Source of the DNA: Chaetoderma sp. LZ-2023a
Taxonomy: Eukaryota > Mollusca > Caudofoveata > Chaetodermatida > Chaetodermatidae
Direction: 5' to 3'
Assembly: GCA_034401795.1 (NCBI GenBank)
Contig: CM067367.1
Location: 84,085,314 to 84,149,313, forward strand
Length of the DNA: 64,000 bases
This document shows positions 42,806 to 54,235 of the stretch, piece after piece. Under the pieces are notes generated by a model. The model did no database searches. It was not told where the DNA came from and saw nothing but the letters and a program-made list of their open reading frames with translations. The stretch's first letter is position 1; each line of letters starts with the position of its first letter. The position numbers were made by a program, and so were the translations under genes.

Positions 42806-43430
42806 AAGAGGCCCAAGGGGCCTGTATCGCTCACCTGCATCATAGGCCTTTCAACCAGAAAGGCCATCAACAATAAGTAGAACCCTACAGAGTTGATCAG
42901 AATTATAACAAGAAAACAGAAGCCATGTTTCTTTATGTATCAACTACTTTTGAACAAAACTTAACGGCACTTAGTCCCTTATCATATCTCCCAAATTTCG
43001 GCCCAATCCGGTCAGCGATTCTGGATACGAAGTTGTTTTCATGAAAACCAGGTCATCCAAGATGACTGCTAAAGCATTAGGCAATCAAGTTCCATTGAGC
43101 AAACTGGATTCAGTTGTTTCCGTAAATAACCTGTCATGAGTTTTGAATCAATTCCTCCAGTGGCTTCGGAGATTTTTTCAGTGGTTCTAAAAATCAGCCA
43201 TTTTGGCTGGCGGCCATCTTGGATTTTGACCGATCCGCTTCGCATAAACAAAATTAGATCTGTATGCCCTATGGATGTTTCCTGCCAAATATAATTGAAA
43301 TCGGCCAAGTGGTTCTTGAGAAGAAGTCGTTTAAAGAAAAAGTTGATGGACGACAGACGACATACAGATGACGGATGGTCGCCATCGCATAAGCTCACTT
43401 GGCCATTCTGCCCAGGTGAGCGAATTATAA
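42806..43430 (+). mobile_element. Widespread interspersed repeat (AACAAGAGGCCC type), full copy
   Basis: Begins AACAAGAGGCCCAAGGGGCC with TGTATCGCTCACCTG, ends CTCACTTGGCCATTCTGCCC then AGGTGAGCGAA. Includes GGCCATCTTGGATTTTGACC and GAAATCGGCCAAGTGGTTCT. A 168-codon minus-strand frame across it is not a gene. Confidence 0.7.
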
Positions 43431-43463
43431 TGTAGAGGCATGTACGGTTCAACACCGACATTG

Positions 43464-43464
<1 letters not shown>

Positions 43465-43494
<30 letters not shown>

Positions 43495-43502
43495 GGGGGG
43501 GG
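43465..43502. repeat. GT microsatellite followed by a 25-G run
   Basis: TGTGTGTGTGTG then G at 43478-43502. Homopolymer length is likely to be error-prone in assembly. Confidence 0.9.
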
Positions 43503-43683
43503 CTGGGGCTGTGACAACCATATGAACTATATCGTTTTCAAACCAACTTCTTCCATGTATGGAAGTAGCATACACTCATATTTCAATGTTATGAAAAAGC
43601 AAAAGTGTAGCGGATGAACAAATTTTAAATAGGTAGGTGAACTGACAGATGTTCAGAGGTCGCTAGCGTATCATCTTTCCTTA

Positions 43684-43865
43684 CAGTGCAGCTCATAAAT
43701 AAGTTTAAATGCTTCCAAAGCACAAACACAAATATGTTAGTTAGAACAACATGAACACGATACAAGAAACATTATGTTGAATATTTTGAACACAGTTTGG
43801 GTTGAAATCCAACCCAATTATGTTCAAAATATTCAACAGTATATGTTATTTAAGTTGTACGGTCA
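43684..43865 (+). mobile_element. Family B element
   Basis: ACAGTGCAGCTCATAAATAA end; hairpin 43772-43840, with arms GAACACAGTTTGGGTTG and CAACCCAATTATGTTC. Confidence 0.78.
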
Positions 43866-44940
43866 GCGTGCGGACAGCGATGAAAGCCTCGCTACACACC
43901 TCGACCGCTGCCTAAATTGTAAGCAAACCGTGTACTGTCAATAATATGTCAATGTAGACTATACGCAAATAGAGTAGTTTAGATTAGATTCATATTTAGC
44001 CGACATTTTAGTTAATTTTAAACACATAACTGAAGTAACTGCTATATTGCAATCATAAATTTATACATAAGCCTACAGAATGGTAAGTTGCGATCGTATG
44101 TGCACTGAGTGGTGTAGGCCTACTTAACTATCATTTAAAAAGTTGTACATTTGTGTACATGCATGCCTATCATCTATGCAAAATCTCTGCAGTCAATCCA
44201 GAAAGATAAGATATATATGCATTTGTAGAATTGTATTCCAAGAAGTGTGCGGGTGGGTTTGATTAAATATAGCCTAATTCACGTACACGAAATCCGATGT
44301 TACTGTCAACTCTAACAGGCCTATACATTAGAATTGTGATGTCAGGCACCGTGACCATGACGTCTGTCCTTTAAGTTTAATCAACAAAAATATCACCAAC
44401 TTCGATATTATTGAACCTTTGTGCATCTCGAACAATGTAGTGTGCCTGTGTGAACAGTAAATTGTCAAAGAATAGATGCATAGGTGCCTAATACGTGCAG
44501 CAGTAGAGAGCCTAGCTATGCTCCCTGAGATAATAATCTAGACTAATAGGAATTGATGTCATCCCGGTGTGACGTCACAACTCTAGCGCGATAGCTAAAA
44601 GCGCTTGGTTGTCAAGGTGGTTGCTATATGCTTATCTCAGCTTTGGCTGGGCCGATTAAAAAATTTTAAAAGCATTTTGTTCTTCTAGTAAAGGAGAATC
44701 TGTATTATGATTGTCAAGTTAATCAGAGCGATCAGGTATCTAGTCCTCACAACATCTTTAAACAGACCATGGTCAAATAATTGTTCCTGAAAATGTTCAA
44801 AAACAGTTTTAAAGAGGAAGTTTAGGAACTGTTCTTCAATTGTTCCAGAAAATATTAAAGAGCAGTTTAGGGATATTTTAAGACCGTAAGTTAAAAAATT
44901 GTTCCTCAGTAGTATTTTTTAGATATTAAGCAATATAACT
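43866..44940. other. No supported gene; one TGACGTCA
   Basis: No recognised repeat in 43900-44690. GTGACGTCACAAC (TGACGTCA at 44570-44577) lies next to GCGCGATAGCTAAAAGCGCT. 44750-44900 has repeated ATTGTTCC(T/A)GAAAAT phrases. Confidence 0.4.
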
Positions 44941-45140
44941 GACCAAGATATCACTGTCAATAGCAATAACATTGAAATTATCCCGTGACCATGGTCAGCC
45001 ATGATATATTATGATCAATAAAGGACTTTGATAATTGTTAAAAATACTGCTGACATATCTGACTATAAACTACCCATGATATCACTGTCAATACAAATAA
45101 CACTGAAATTCTCCAGTAAACATGGTCGACCATGATCAAG
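44940..45140. repeat. 131-bp offset tandem duplication, partial
   Basis: GATATCACTGTCAATA followed by ATAACA(T/C)TGAAAT and CATGGTC(A/G)(G/A)CCATGAT occurs at 44947 and again at 45078. Confidence 0.7.
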
Positions 45141-45179
45141 GAGGGAATTACAAAAATTGTCACGTATCTGACCTTATTT

Positions 45180-45324
45180 ATGATATAATGAATATTCTGC
45201 TGGGTATTTTGAAATTCATTTGGCATCAACAGGTCCAGTTAAATTAGTTTCAAAATACTCAATAGCTTTCGTATATAGTTGTCTTGATATTGAGATTTTG
45301 ACATTTTAAGGGTCAACAGGTTAA
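45180..45324 (+). mobile_element. Family D element, partial
   Basis: AATATTCTGCTGGGTATTTT, ATTAGTTTCAAAATACTCAA, and TTGAGATTTTGACATTTTAA. Confidence 0.5.
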
Positions 45325-45639
45325 TGAAATTATCAGTGGTTTACTTAAAGTTTTCATTAAGCAATAAGCTTAGCAAAATTCAGTGATGATTGCTTTATTC
45401 GAACCTGCCATTTTACTTTGATATTTGGAGGCGCCATTATTTGGGATGCTACTGTTCTCATTGTTGAGCAATGCTCAATATAAAATCATTCCGATAAGAC
45501 TAGTGATAGTCATACTGCTTTGTTCGCTTCCAAAATGAGCAGAGCTGCCTCGACAGAATATAGTAAGAGTATATAGTAACTGGATTCTAAAATTGTGTCT
45601 TTCCCATGCTAGTAGTGAAATGTGCTAGGCTAAATATTT

Positions 45640-45720
45640 GTTATAACTCGTTGTCGCTGGCCACAGCAGCAAGAACTTTCCTTCAAATTGTTTGCAAAAT
45701 AATCAGCAAGTGTCACTAGC
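45640..45720. repeat. Eroded family C hairpin half
   Basis: TTGTCGCTGGCCACAGCAGC and CTTCAAATTGTTTGCAAAAT. The surrounding 45330-46020 shows nothing else. Confidence 0.35.
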
Positions 45721-46026
45721 TAACATTTTGATAATGATTTGACCCAACAGCCTTCAATCATATTCTCAAAGTAAACAGCACAGCCTTCAATGTAGCTACA
45801 ATTTCTGAATATGTCGCACAATTTGATTCGCAGTCATTGCCGAGTGCTGACAAAGAAGGCAACTATTTGATCAAATTCTTCTTAGAGTAATCAATGTCAG
45901 GTTTTCAGTGTAGTTAGGTAACAGTTACAATAAAATGTATGTACGATTATTAGGCCTATGACTATGTCATCTACATTTCTCAAGGCCAGTGCAAAGGCTG
46001 GTTTTGGTCAGCTTGACTATTAAAGG

Positions 46027-46105
46027 ATTAACCACTTACTGATTATGGCAGTCAAAATCAGCCTCTACAGTGGTCTTGAGGAGTGTCCATTTGCATGTCA
46101 ACATA
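46027..46105 (+). mobile_element. Family P element, left end only
   Basis: TTAACCACTTACTGATTATG with CAGTGGTCTTGAGGAGTGTC; interrupted by the next element. Confidence 0.5.
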
Positions 46106-46402
46106 AGAACTCGCCGACTATCAATTTCCAGAAACTATACAGGCAAGCTATTGAATAGTTTGAAATTAATTTGACTGGATGCTGTTGCTGCCATGCATTC
46201 AGTTAAATTTGTTTCAAAATATTCAGCAGCATGTTTATTAAATAGTAGACCTACAATTCGTACAACGGGTCAGAGTATTAAGTGTTAATGATGGGCCAAT
46301 CATTTATGACATAATGATTATGACATCATCCTACACACTGCTTAGCTTATTATGTCGTCAGATGATAGATGGATACTCGCAGTCTGGAAAGGTGAGTTGA
46401 GC
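46106..46402 (-). mobile_element. Family A element, reverse orientation
   Basis: CTATCAATTTCCAGAAACTA, hairpin about 46147-46230, then TATGACATCATCCTACACAC and GATGGATACTCGCAG. Confidence 0.7.
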
Positions 46403-46738
46403 TGTAAGCAGTGCATTGTGGGAAGGTACTTTCCCAAAATATGTCAATGTATGGGAAATTTGTAATTGTAGTTATCATGCACATATATGGTTTGATTTAT
46501 AGATCCGCTCGATCAGTAGAACAGAGTTACAGAATCAATCAGAAAAGGTGGTCAGAAATTTCAATATCACTTACACAGGGCTCGAAAATTAGAAATATAT
46601 TTTGTTGCCCATTTAAATTAGGCCGCCTGACTGTACTTCCAGGTTGCCTCATTTCTGTAAATGCTGTTGAAAATACACATATTGTTGTAAGCTATGCAGA
46701 CCACAGAATCCTTGTAAATACCAACTCAAGCATTGTAG

Positions 46739-46961
46739 TAACCCTTTATCCCTCATATCAGCCAAAAACATCTTCTGTAGTGGTCTTATGAAATGTCCAT
46801 TTGCAGACCAAGAAAAATCTATTTTTGAAAATTTACCACTGGAATGACTTAGTCATTCCAGTGGTAAACTTTCAAAAACACTCTTCTCTTGGTCAGCAAA
46901 TGGAAATTTTGTATGAGAAAATTGAAATTTTCTTGAACAAATTTGAGTGTGAAATGGTTAA
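46739..46961 (+). mobile_element. Family P element, well preserved
   Basis: AACCCTTTATCCCTCATATC to GAGTGTGAAATGGTTAA. The palindrome tip is shortened to GGAATGACTTAGTCATTCC, i.e. the usual GGCTCG loop is deleted. It ends the 126-codon frame at 46411-46791, which I do not support as a gene. Confidence 0.8.
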
Positions 46962-47570
46962 GACTAAATAAAATAAAGTCACCATGAGTACATATACATG
47001 TCCTAAAAAAGACAAATTATCTAGGTTTTCCTGCACGGCAACTGTGTCAAACTTTGGCTGCACTTCAGTTTTGTAACATCAAAAAATATGAAGCCACTCA
47101 ATTCACTGTTTGCTTAATAAGACCACCTGTCTTTTAACCCTAGAAATTTTCACACTATTCATTCCACGACTCATGATTTCCTTTATATTTCAAAGCATTC
47201 AGATGCAATCCATCATTGGATATCATTACTAGCATCTCTATAGCTTTGATGAGGCTTACTGCTCAAGGGAACCGGTTCTTCTATTCCAATATAGAACATA
47301 TCATAAACGAGTCCTCTCACATTCGCGGTATGCCAGTATGAACACAAACAAGTCTTAGACTTCATTAATCAAATTTCAGTACAACAGAAAACACCTGATC
47401 TAAATCTCAGTTAAAAAATTATTCAAAGCCATCTATCTTCGGGAATAATCGATATGGCGCAAAATTTGAAGTCTGTATCGAACAAGTTATGTATTTTGTG
47501 TCAAGGTTATTTGGTTTTCGAAGGATTCACATACTTTTGTGGTTATATTTTCGTGGTTTTAATAATATGA
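46962..47570. other. No supported gene
   Basis: AT-rich intronic sequence with no recognised repeat or motif. Confidence 0.35.
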
Positions 47571-48400
47571 AACAAGAGCCATCAGAAGACGGCATATCAC
47601 CCAATGAAATCCTGACACTGCATGTCACCTTAAAGATAGATTTGTAAGTGCAGGTTCAATTCCGTTCAACTATTATGCCCAGAAAAGAGAATTTTGGTGA
47701 ATTTTAAGCTTTTCAAGGGCGATAACTCAGGAAAATATGGATGAATTTCTTCAAGATGGAATCATAGCACTGCTTCTTCAAGTAATATATTCAGTGACAA
47801 AGGAATTGAGATCATAGGTTCAAAGTTCTTCAAGATCTGGCACGAACAAGACAATTTTGATGAATTTTAAGTATTTCAGGGAAGATAACAACCACAGACA
47901 CCATTCGGGTTGGTCTGTTGTTTTATTAACCACATAAACACTTATAGTTCAATCACCACTTGCTAAATAAATCTACTTACATTTAATGACTAGATTTACC
48001 ATGTCTCAAAACAATTGTAACTAAACTGTAGGAGTTGCGTTGACAAGGATGGGACAGACGTACAGGTATACGGATAGCACATCTTCATGTTGTAATGATG
48101 ACACACACCAAGTTTCAAAAGAATCGCAGCTAAACTGTAGGAGTTGCGTTGACAAGAAATGATTGGCAATGTAGTCTATGTATCGACTTTAAGATATTTA
48201 AAGGGGGATAACTTTGAAATGAACAAATTTTTTGGCCACAAAAAAAGCACATACACGTGATACTGATAATGTGGACGAAATTCTAAGTTAATCCATTGAG
48301 ACCTCTAGGAGTTGCGTTGACAAGACGGCCGGCCGGACATGCTGATCGCTATATATCATTTCCCACCCAACCCCCCCCCCCACCTGAGGGTGGGGGGGCT
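47570..48400 (+). mobile_element. Interspersed repeat (AACAAGAGCCATCAGA type) with recurring units
   Basis: Starts AACAAGAGCCATCAGAAGAC; units with GGGCGATAACTCAGGAAAAT and CTGTAGGAGTTGCGTTGACA recur at about 48025, 48135 and 48306; ends with GACGGCCGGCCGGACATGCTG-type sequence and a C-run before CACCTGAGGGTGGGGGGG. A DIRS end fragment lies inside. Confidence 0.65.
47887..47990 (-). mobile_element. DIRS terminal fragment (solo end)
   Basis: ACAACCACAGAC, then GGGTTGGTCTGTTGTTTTAT and TAACCAC(AT)AAACACTTA, TTCAATCACCACTTGCTAAA match the right end/ICR of the 275-7859 element, with small gaps. No coding part is present. Confidence 0.82.
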
Positions 48401-48609
48401 AAAAATGGACGCCTTCATTCGGTTTCGCAGTAATAAACCAGATAACTTTGATCCTTTTAAGCCACAGAGGCTTTTTCCTACATAAGGTATACTATATAAC
48501 GGCATAGGTATACTATATGACTATGCGCTGCTACTTTACGTATTTTTAGGAGTTAACAAAACTCTACTGCAGGAACGTGTAATTTTTGTGGCCTGTTAAA
48601 CAATAAGCC

Positions 48610-48955
48610 AATGGAGGGATCAGATCTGTCACTCAAGTATCTGGCGTCATAATCAAAATATGTCACTTAAATCGCTAGCTGACGTCACCATCAATGGCAT
48701 TGATTGGTTCAACACAAAAGCAGCAAAGGTCCAAGAGCAACCATCTGGATTGTATGTGTTTGCTGAATTTACATACTAATAAACTTTATGCTGAATATTT
48801 TGAAAATAATTTGACTTGAAGCCGTTTCTGCCAAATATTCAACAGCTTACCAATACAGTTAACATGAAATTCTGGGAATTCACGGTTCGGTGTTAAAATT
48901 GATTTAAACGCATGTATAAATTGGGCGGAGCTTAGCTAGAAATGGACATACGGTA
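48610..48955 (+). mobile_element. Family A element, hairpin shortened
   Basis: AATGGAGGGATCAGATCTGT, exact TGACGTCA at 48680-48687, AATATTTTGAAAATAATTTG, then GGGCGGAGCTTAGCTAGAAA. Confidence 0.72.
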
Positions 48956-48984
48956 ACAACTAAAAAATAACAACCGTCTGAACA

Positions 48985-49112
48985 TTTTGAATTTAGTTTG
49001 ATTGGAGGCTGCAATGGGTTCGAATCAAATTAATTCCAAAATATTCAACATAACATTTCCTACATGTTCATGTTTGGAAATATGTTAGAGAGCTGTACTG
49101 TAGCCAGAATAT
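48985..49112 (+). mobile_element. Family B element, partial
   Basis: TGAACATTTTGAATTTAGTT with TTCCAAAATATTCAACA; right end GAGAGCTGTACTGTAGCC. Confidence 0.6.
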
Positions 49113-49427
49113 GGTTCATGCCTCATGTGTGACATAATCACAACCATTTTCAACTCAAAATGTCAGGAGATCCCGAGAAATAAAACAAATGATTCGATTT
49201 GTTTATTGATTCTTTCATACTTTATTATTTCAGTACGAAATATTGCGCTGCAAATTAGGAGACAATATTTCAGCCGCAGTACAAATGTATATAAAAGACA
49301 AACATTATTCTAGTCAATTAAATGAAGATGATCATGATAACAGTAATGTGTATGTATTTATAATGAAACAGGTAAATCTATATGTATTGTATGTAAATAT
49401 ATTGTTGTCTCGACTGTCCGGGGATAT

Positions 49428-49634
49428 CAACCCTTACCACTCGTGTCAAAATTCTAAATTTTCAAATTAAATTAAAAGATGAACTGGTGTTCATTTTTCA
49501 ACAAATCTGTTGGGAGATGGTCCTGTCGTAGACATCAACATCCTACAGCAAAATTGTTGAAAAATGAACACCAGTCTCTTTGCTACTGACACAGTAAAAG
49601 ATATAATATTGACATCAGAGTGCTAAAGATTAAC
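49428..49634 (+). mobile_element. Family E foldback element
   Basis: ACCCTTACCACTCGTGTCAA to TTGACATCAGAGTGCTAAAG; arms GAACTGGTGTTCATTTTTCA and TGAAAAATGAACACCAGTCT. Confidence 0.78.
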
Positions 49635-49679
49635 CACAAAATTTGAAATGTTCTAACTTGGAGGGTTATAAGACATATA

Positions 49680-49905
49680 TTCAGCTAAGCTGTTGAATAT
49701 ATTGTAACTAATTTAACTGGGTGCTTTTGCTGCTTATAGAATATTTGCTAAATAGTAATTCCATCAAAGAAATTCAATTTGTACACTTGACGGATGATTT
49801 CAGCTTCATGACTGAGTATTTTCTGTCAATTATGATCGTGACATCAGCCTGCATGTGACGTAATTCATTATGACATCATATACTCGAGTGATAGATTGGA
49901 TTCAT
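49680..49905 (-). mobile_element. Family A element, second hairpin arm deleted
   Basis: AAGCTGTTGAATATATTGTA, GTGACATCAGCCTGCATGTG, TGACGTAATTCATTATGACA and ATTGGATTCATCAG. Confidence 0.65.
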
Positions 49906-50180
49906 CAGCTGCTCCATGAAACTACATACTTGACTATTTCCTAGATAAATGTCAACATATGTTATTTACCTTATATTGTAACACAAGAAATGTTTTTCCA
50001 GTAAATTAGGATTATATACTTTATATATATGCTTTGATCCAGAAAAATTCAAAAAGAAAATTTATTAAGACAAAGCTGTAAGTTTCGGCTATGTCTGATT
50101 TCTCTTCTTACCTGATACAGTTACAGAATTTGGATGGAAGATTAAATACCATTCTAAGCATTATAAACTAATCTATAATG

Positions 50181-50374
50181 TAACTCTCTGACTGCTGCAA
50201 GCCACCAGACAAGAATTTCCATGGGCAATAACTCTGGACCTGTTGAATATTTTGAAAACAATTTGACTGAAAGTTGCTGGTGACTTAGTCACCAACAACT
50301 TTCAGTCAAATTGTTTTCAATATATTCAGCATATGGAAAATGTGGTCGGCAGAAATTCAGCAGCCAGACAGTTA
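50181..50374 (+). mobile_element. Family C foldback element
   Basis: TAACTCTCTGACTGCTGCAA to CAGCCAGACAGTTAA; hairpin 50243-50330 with tip GTTGCTGGTGACTTAGTCACC. Confidence 0.78.
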
Positions 50375-50497
50375 AATACATGTCTAATATCATCATCATC
50401 ATCCTCCTCATCCTCATCATCATTTATCATCATCATTTAAGGGTTAATAATTATATATTCTTACATTCCACAGTTAACAAAGGGAGCATTTTGTGCT

Positions 50498-50697
50498 CGT
50501 ATTCACCCTTAAGCCTTGAATTTGTAGACCAAGAGAAGACTATTTTTGACAATTTACCACTGGAATGACTGGCTCGGTTATCGAGGCAGTCACTCAAGTG
50601 GTAAATTTTCAAAAAATAGTCATCTTCGTCTGCAAATGGACATTTCTCATGAGCACTGCAGAGCCGTTTTTGGCTGATTATGAGTGTAAAAATGTTA
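50498..50697 (+). mobile_element. Family P element
   Basis: CCCTTAAGCCTTGAATTTGT to GATTATGAGTGTAAAAATG. Flanked on both sides by TTAATAATTAT and TTACATTCCACAGTTAACA, a ~55-bp direct repeat (about 50445-50500 and 50695-50740). Confidence 0.75.
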
Positions 50698-50842
50698 ATA
50701 ATTATCTTTTTACATTCCACAGTTAACAGAGCATTTTGTGCTTGTACTAAGAATATGTATGTAAATGAATAAAATAGTCTGTCCTACATAGCTTTTATTA
50801 TAACGTGCAAGATACTTTAAAATCTCACAGGCATTAACGGGC

Positions 50843-51072
50843 ATTAAGGCTTAATCCATCAAATTTGTACAGCATAGTTCCGATTTTCTCATAGAAAATA
50901 GCCATTTTCCAGATCAAGAAGATTACTTTTAAACATTCACTGCTGAAATGACTGGCTCGGTTATCGAGCCAGTCATTCCAGGGATAAACTTTCAAAAGTC
51001 TTCTCTTGGTATGCATATCGACATTTCCCAAGACCATGGCAGACGCCGTTTTTGGGCGACTTGATTTTTAAC
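50843..51072 (+). mobile_element. Family P element
   Basis: AGGCTTAATCCATCAAATTT; palindrome around GGCTCGGTTATCGAGCC at 50955-50971; right end GGGCGACTTGATTTTTAA runs into family D. Confidence 0.75.
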
Positions 51073-51284
51073 CCTTTTACCGAGAAATCCCTGAAAAAGA
51101 AATGTTTCTGATTCATAGCATCTGTTGAATATTTTGAAGTTAATATGACTGGAAGCCATTTTTCCCTAAGGCAGCAACGGCTTCCAATCATATTAATTTC
51201 AAAATATTCAACAGCTTTTCTGTATTGTCTTAAAATTGAGATATGGGCAATTCATCGATGAAAGGATGAATGTTAAAGGGTTAA
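51068..51284 (+). mobile_element. Family D element
   Basis: TTAACCCTTTTACCGAGAAA; hairpin arms ATATGACTGGAAGCCATTTT and ACGGCTTCCAATCATATTAA; ends GTTAAAGGGTTAA, shared with the next P fragment. Confidence 0.75.
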
Positions 51285-51440
51285 TGGTCAAGCCAGCCAA
51301 TAGCAGCTTTTCAGACTATGCTTGTACATTTGCAAGCCAAGACAAATACATTCTTCTTATTATCATAACAGTTATTCAAGCGGTAAATTTTCAAAAATAG
51401 TCCTCTTGGTCTGCAGATTTGGATTTTCCTGACCATCAAA
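51281..51440 (+). mobile_element. Family P element, eroded
   Basis: TTAATGGTCAAGCCAGCCAA, then GCGGTAAATTTTCAAAAATA with CTCTTGGTCTGCAGA. Confidence 0.55.
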
Positions 51441-51799
51441 TATATAATTCACATGACATTTTACTAAAATAGAAAAACTGATACATAAATGTGTAGTAAA
51501 TTAGCGTAGTATTCATGCATGTTTTGTGACTATGACTTTAATAATATTATGATGATCATCGTAATTCGTAATTACAAACGACTTGTAAATATTTCCACAA
51601 ATGTTGGTCCCTATCCCAAGTCAATTTATAACAAGGCATTGCAAGCAACACAAATCCCCTCAATTCCTGCTTTTGTTGAAATGACATATAATGAATCTTG
51701 GCAATTCACTTGTCTGCTTCTTATAACTGATATAATATGTGCTTACATTACAGTGTTTGTTGTAAGGGGATTACGTAAAATTAATGAAGCTTGTATTTT

Positions 51800-51960
51800 T
51801 CAAGGGTGACAGCTCTGGCAATTATTGATGGAAACTAACAAAACACCTCCATCTTAATACTATTATTCTAAATTCTGAATTTGGTTCAATTCATTTAGTC
51901 TAGCATGAGTTATTGCCTGGAAACGGCCAAATTAGTCTGTATCTGGTCGCATGTCATAAA
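51800..51960 (+). repeat. Single unit of the ~160-bp interspersed repeat
   Basis: TTTTCAAGGGTGACAGCTCT, GGCAATTATTGATGGAAACT, TTTAGTCTAGCATGAGTTAT; the same unit repeats at 53.3-54.1 kb. Confidence 0.6.
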
Positions 51961-52282
51961 TAGGTCCTAAAAAGCGTTTCAAAGTCAAAATGGGCAATTT
52001 TAAAATAATTTTTGTGCTAAATATAGACATGATTCACTTCCAAAAACTGCAAACTAAATGTGTTTATCTATTATAGTTGTGAAGATATGTGGATGTGAAC
52101 ATGTGTCATTACAAAGCTGGTTTTTGTCGTTTTCTCAATAAAACCCCTACTGTGATAAAAAAATTATAACTTTTTTGTTTTCCATCCAAATTGAATCTAG
52201 TTTTTTGCAAAATGTTCATAAGATTGTGTTTTCTATTATATCTACAAAACAAGGACATGTCAGTAATAAGACATTGGTAATC

Positions 52283-52480
52283 TTAACTCTTACCGCTTTG
52301 ATGCCAAAATTGCCTATTTTTACTGAGACACTAGCGAACATACTGGCATGTACATTTTGGAAACAATTTTGGTGGAAGGTGTACTGGCATGTACATTTTG
52401 GAAACATTTTTGGTGGAAGGTGTTGCTGTCTAACACAGTAACAGCTTCCACCATAATTGTTTCCAAACTGTGCATCAGTT
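52283..52480 (+). mobile_element. Family E element with internal duplication
   Basis: TTAACTCTTACCGCTTTGAT end; ACTGGCATGTACATTTTGGA is duplicated 50 bp apart; the second arm CTTCCACCATAATTGTTTCC pairs with GGAAACAATTTTGGTGGAAG. Confidence 0.7.
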
Positions 52481-52809
52481 TGTCTTTATTACACTGTCCT
52501 TACAAATCATATGTATACATTGAGTTGTTTGTGTTTGTTTCTAATGTCTTTGTGTCACGAGTTATTACGGTACCCCCCTCACCAGTATGGTCCGAGAATG
52601 AAACTAGACTAAAAGGTTCAACATAATTGGTGTTCTAATATTCTGAATAATTTCCCTGTATGCAATGGAAACAATAGCAGGAAAGTAATCTAATGTACGT
52701 TTTTCCCTTGGTACATGCTGATGCCACATAATGTTGGGGTGTTTTTTTGTGCTCCTTTCATAGTGAAAAATTGTGCACATTCCTGATCTGAAGTGATATC
52801 TGATTTGTC

Positions 52810-53285
52810 TGAACGATACCGGGTCATAAGTAAAAAATTGTGGACTCGTTACCCTTTATATAAATTTTTCTTGGGTTCAAATTTGATTACCTTATGAAGT
52901 GTTGCACCTAGAAAAGAAAGTATTAAAGGTATCATTACTCTGCTTATTATCTTCCCCTTCAGATAAGACCATTCCCATGTCATTTGAATTCATGATAATA
53001 AGTAGTTCTCCAATGTTCACCGAAATTTAAATAATTACTCCGCCACCGTCTCCTCCGCCACACCTCGTCCACTTCTTACATAGGTGGACATATTAGAGCA
53101 CAATTCTCTTATTGTCAGGTCAAATGACATGGGAATGGTCTTATCTGAAGGGGAAGATAATAAGCAGTATTATGATGCCTTACTTTCTTTTCTAGGTACG
53201 ATCCTTCAAAAGATATAGAATTTGCATGCAAGAAAAATGTATAACGTGTACCGAGTCCACCATTTTTGGGGTACCAACTTCTGAC
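52810..53285. mobile_element. Long-arm foldback element
   Basis: Arms of about 170 bp: 52835-53010 pairs with 53105-53280. Shared text includes CCTAGAAAAGAAAGTA, GCTTATTATCTTCCCCTTCA and GATAAGACCATTCCCATGTC. Confidence 0.85.
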
Positions 53286-54235
53286 TTGCGACCATCTTTC
53301 AAGGCTGATAACTCTGGCAAATATTAATGAAAACTAATGGAACACAAGCTTGGCATCTGCCCCTGTAGTAAAAAACTTTATTTCGCATTTGGTTCGAATC
53401 GGTTTAGTCTAGTCCAAGTTATTGCCCAGAAACTTCCTAAGTAACAAACTTTTATTTTCAATGTTGATAACTCTGGCAAATATTGTGGAAAAGCAATGGA
53501 ACATGAACGTGACATCCGGCTCGGTAGTATAAAGCTATAAGACAAAATTGGTTTGAATCGGTTTAGCATAACATGTTATTGTCTGGAAACTATGAAATTA
53601 ACATTTATATTTTTTCAAGGGGGGACAACTCATGGTAAATTTGATGGAAACTGGCCGAATTCAAACTTGCATTCGTATTCTTTATTACTAAGCGGCGTGT
53701 CAAAGATGGTTCAAATCAATGCTGGCAAAAAGTAGTTATTGTCTGGAAATGGATAATTTTTCAAATTTCATATACTTACATGTAATTAGGGGTTCATTTG
53801 AATTGCATACTTTCTGGAGTAAATTTGATGCAAATTGATGGAACTCTGACTAGGCCTCCATTTTCGTATTACTAAGCGGTATGCCGAAGCTGGTTCAAAT
53901 CGGTGTGGGCAAACACAAGTTATTGTCCGGAAATGGATAATTGTTCAAATTTCTTACTTTCAAGGGCAAATAGGTAAATTTGATGTAGACTGACGGAATT
54001 TGAAATTGGCCTCCGCATTGGCCTCAGTATTCACATTACTAGTGGTATGACAAAGCTGGTTCAAATCGGCGCAGGCAAACCCAAATTATTGTCCGGAAAC
54101 TAATCAGTACGGGCGTACAGATGTACACGTATGTACATAGTACATACTCGCGTATGTACATAGTACATACTCGCATTCCTATATCACCTCGGACTTCATT
54201 TTCGAGGAGGGGATAATAAGGATAATTAACTACCT
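53286..54235 (+). repeat. Interspersed element of ~160-bp units ending in a short palindromic dimer
   Basis: Units with CTGATAACTCTGGCAAATAT, GGTTCAAATCGG and TTATTGTC(T/C)GGAAA(T/C)GGATAA recur about every 160 bp. Near the right end GTATGTACATAGTACATAC (itself palindromic) occurs twice at about 54129-54170, before CACCTCGGACTTCATTTTCG. Confidence 0.75.

Noticed and set aside
43069..43575. 168-codon minus-strand frame as a gene
   Set aside because: It covers the interspersed repeat at 42.8-43.4 kb and the G-run (poly-Pro); compositional artefact.
44560..44640. Possible promoter with TGACGTCA and GCGC motifs
   Set aside because: One CRE-like site and a small GC-rich patch with no adjacent first exon on either strand are too weak to call.
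46411..46791. 126-codon plus-strand open frame as a host gene
   Set aside because: Its end is inside a family P element and the rest has no recognisable motif, codon bias or splice context.
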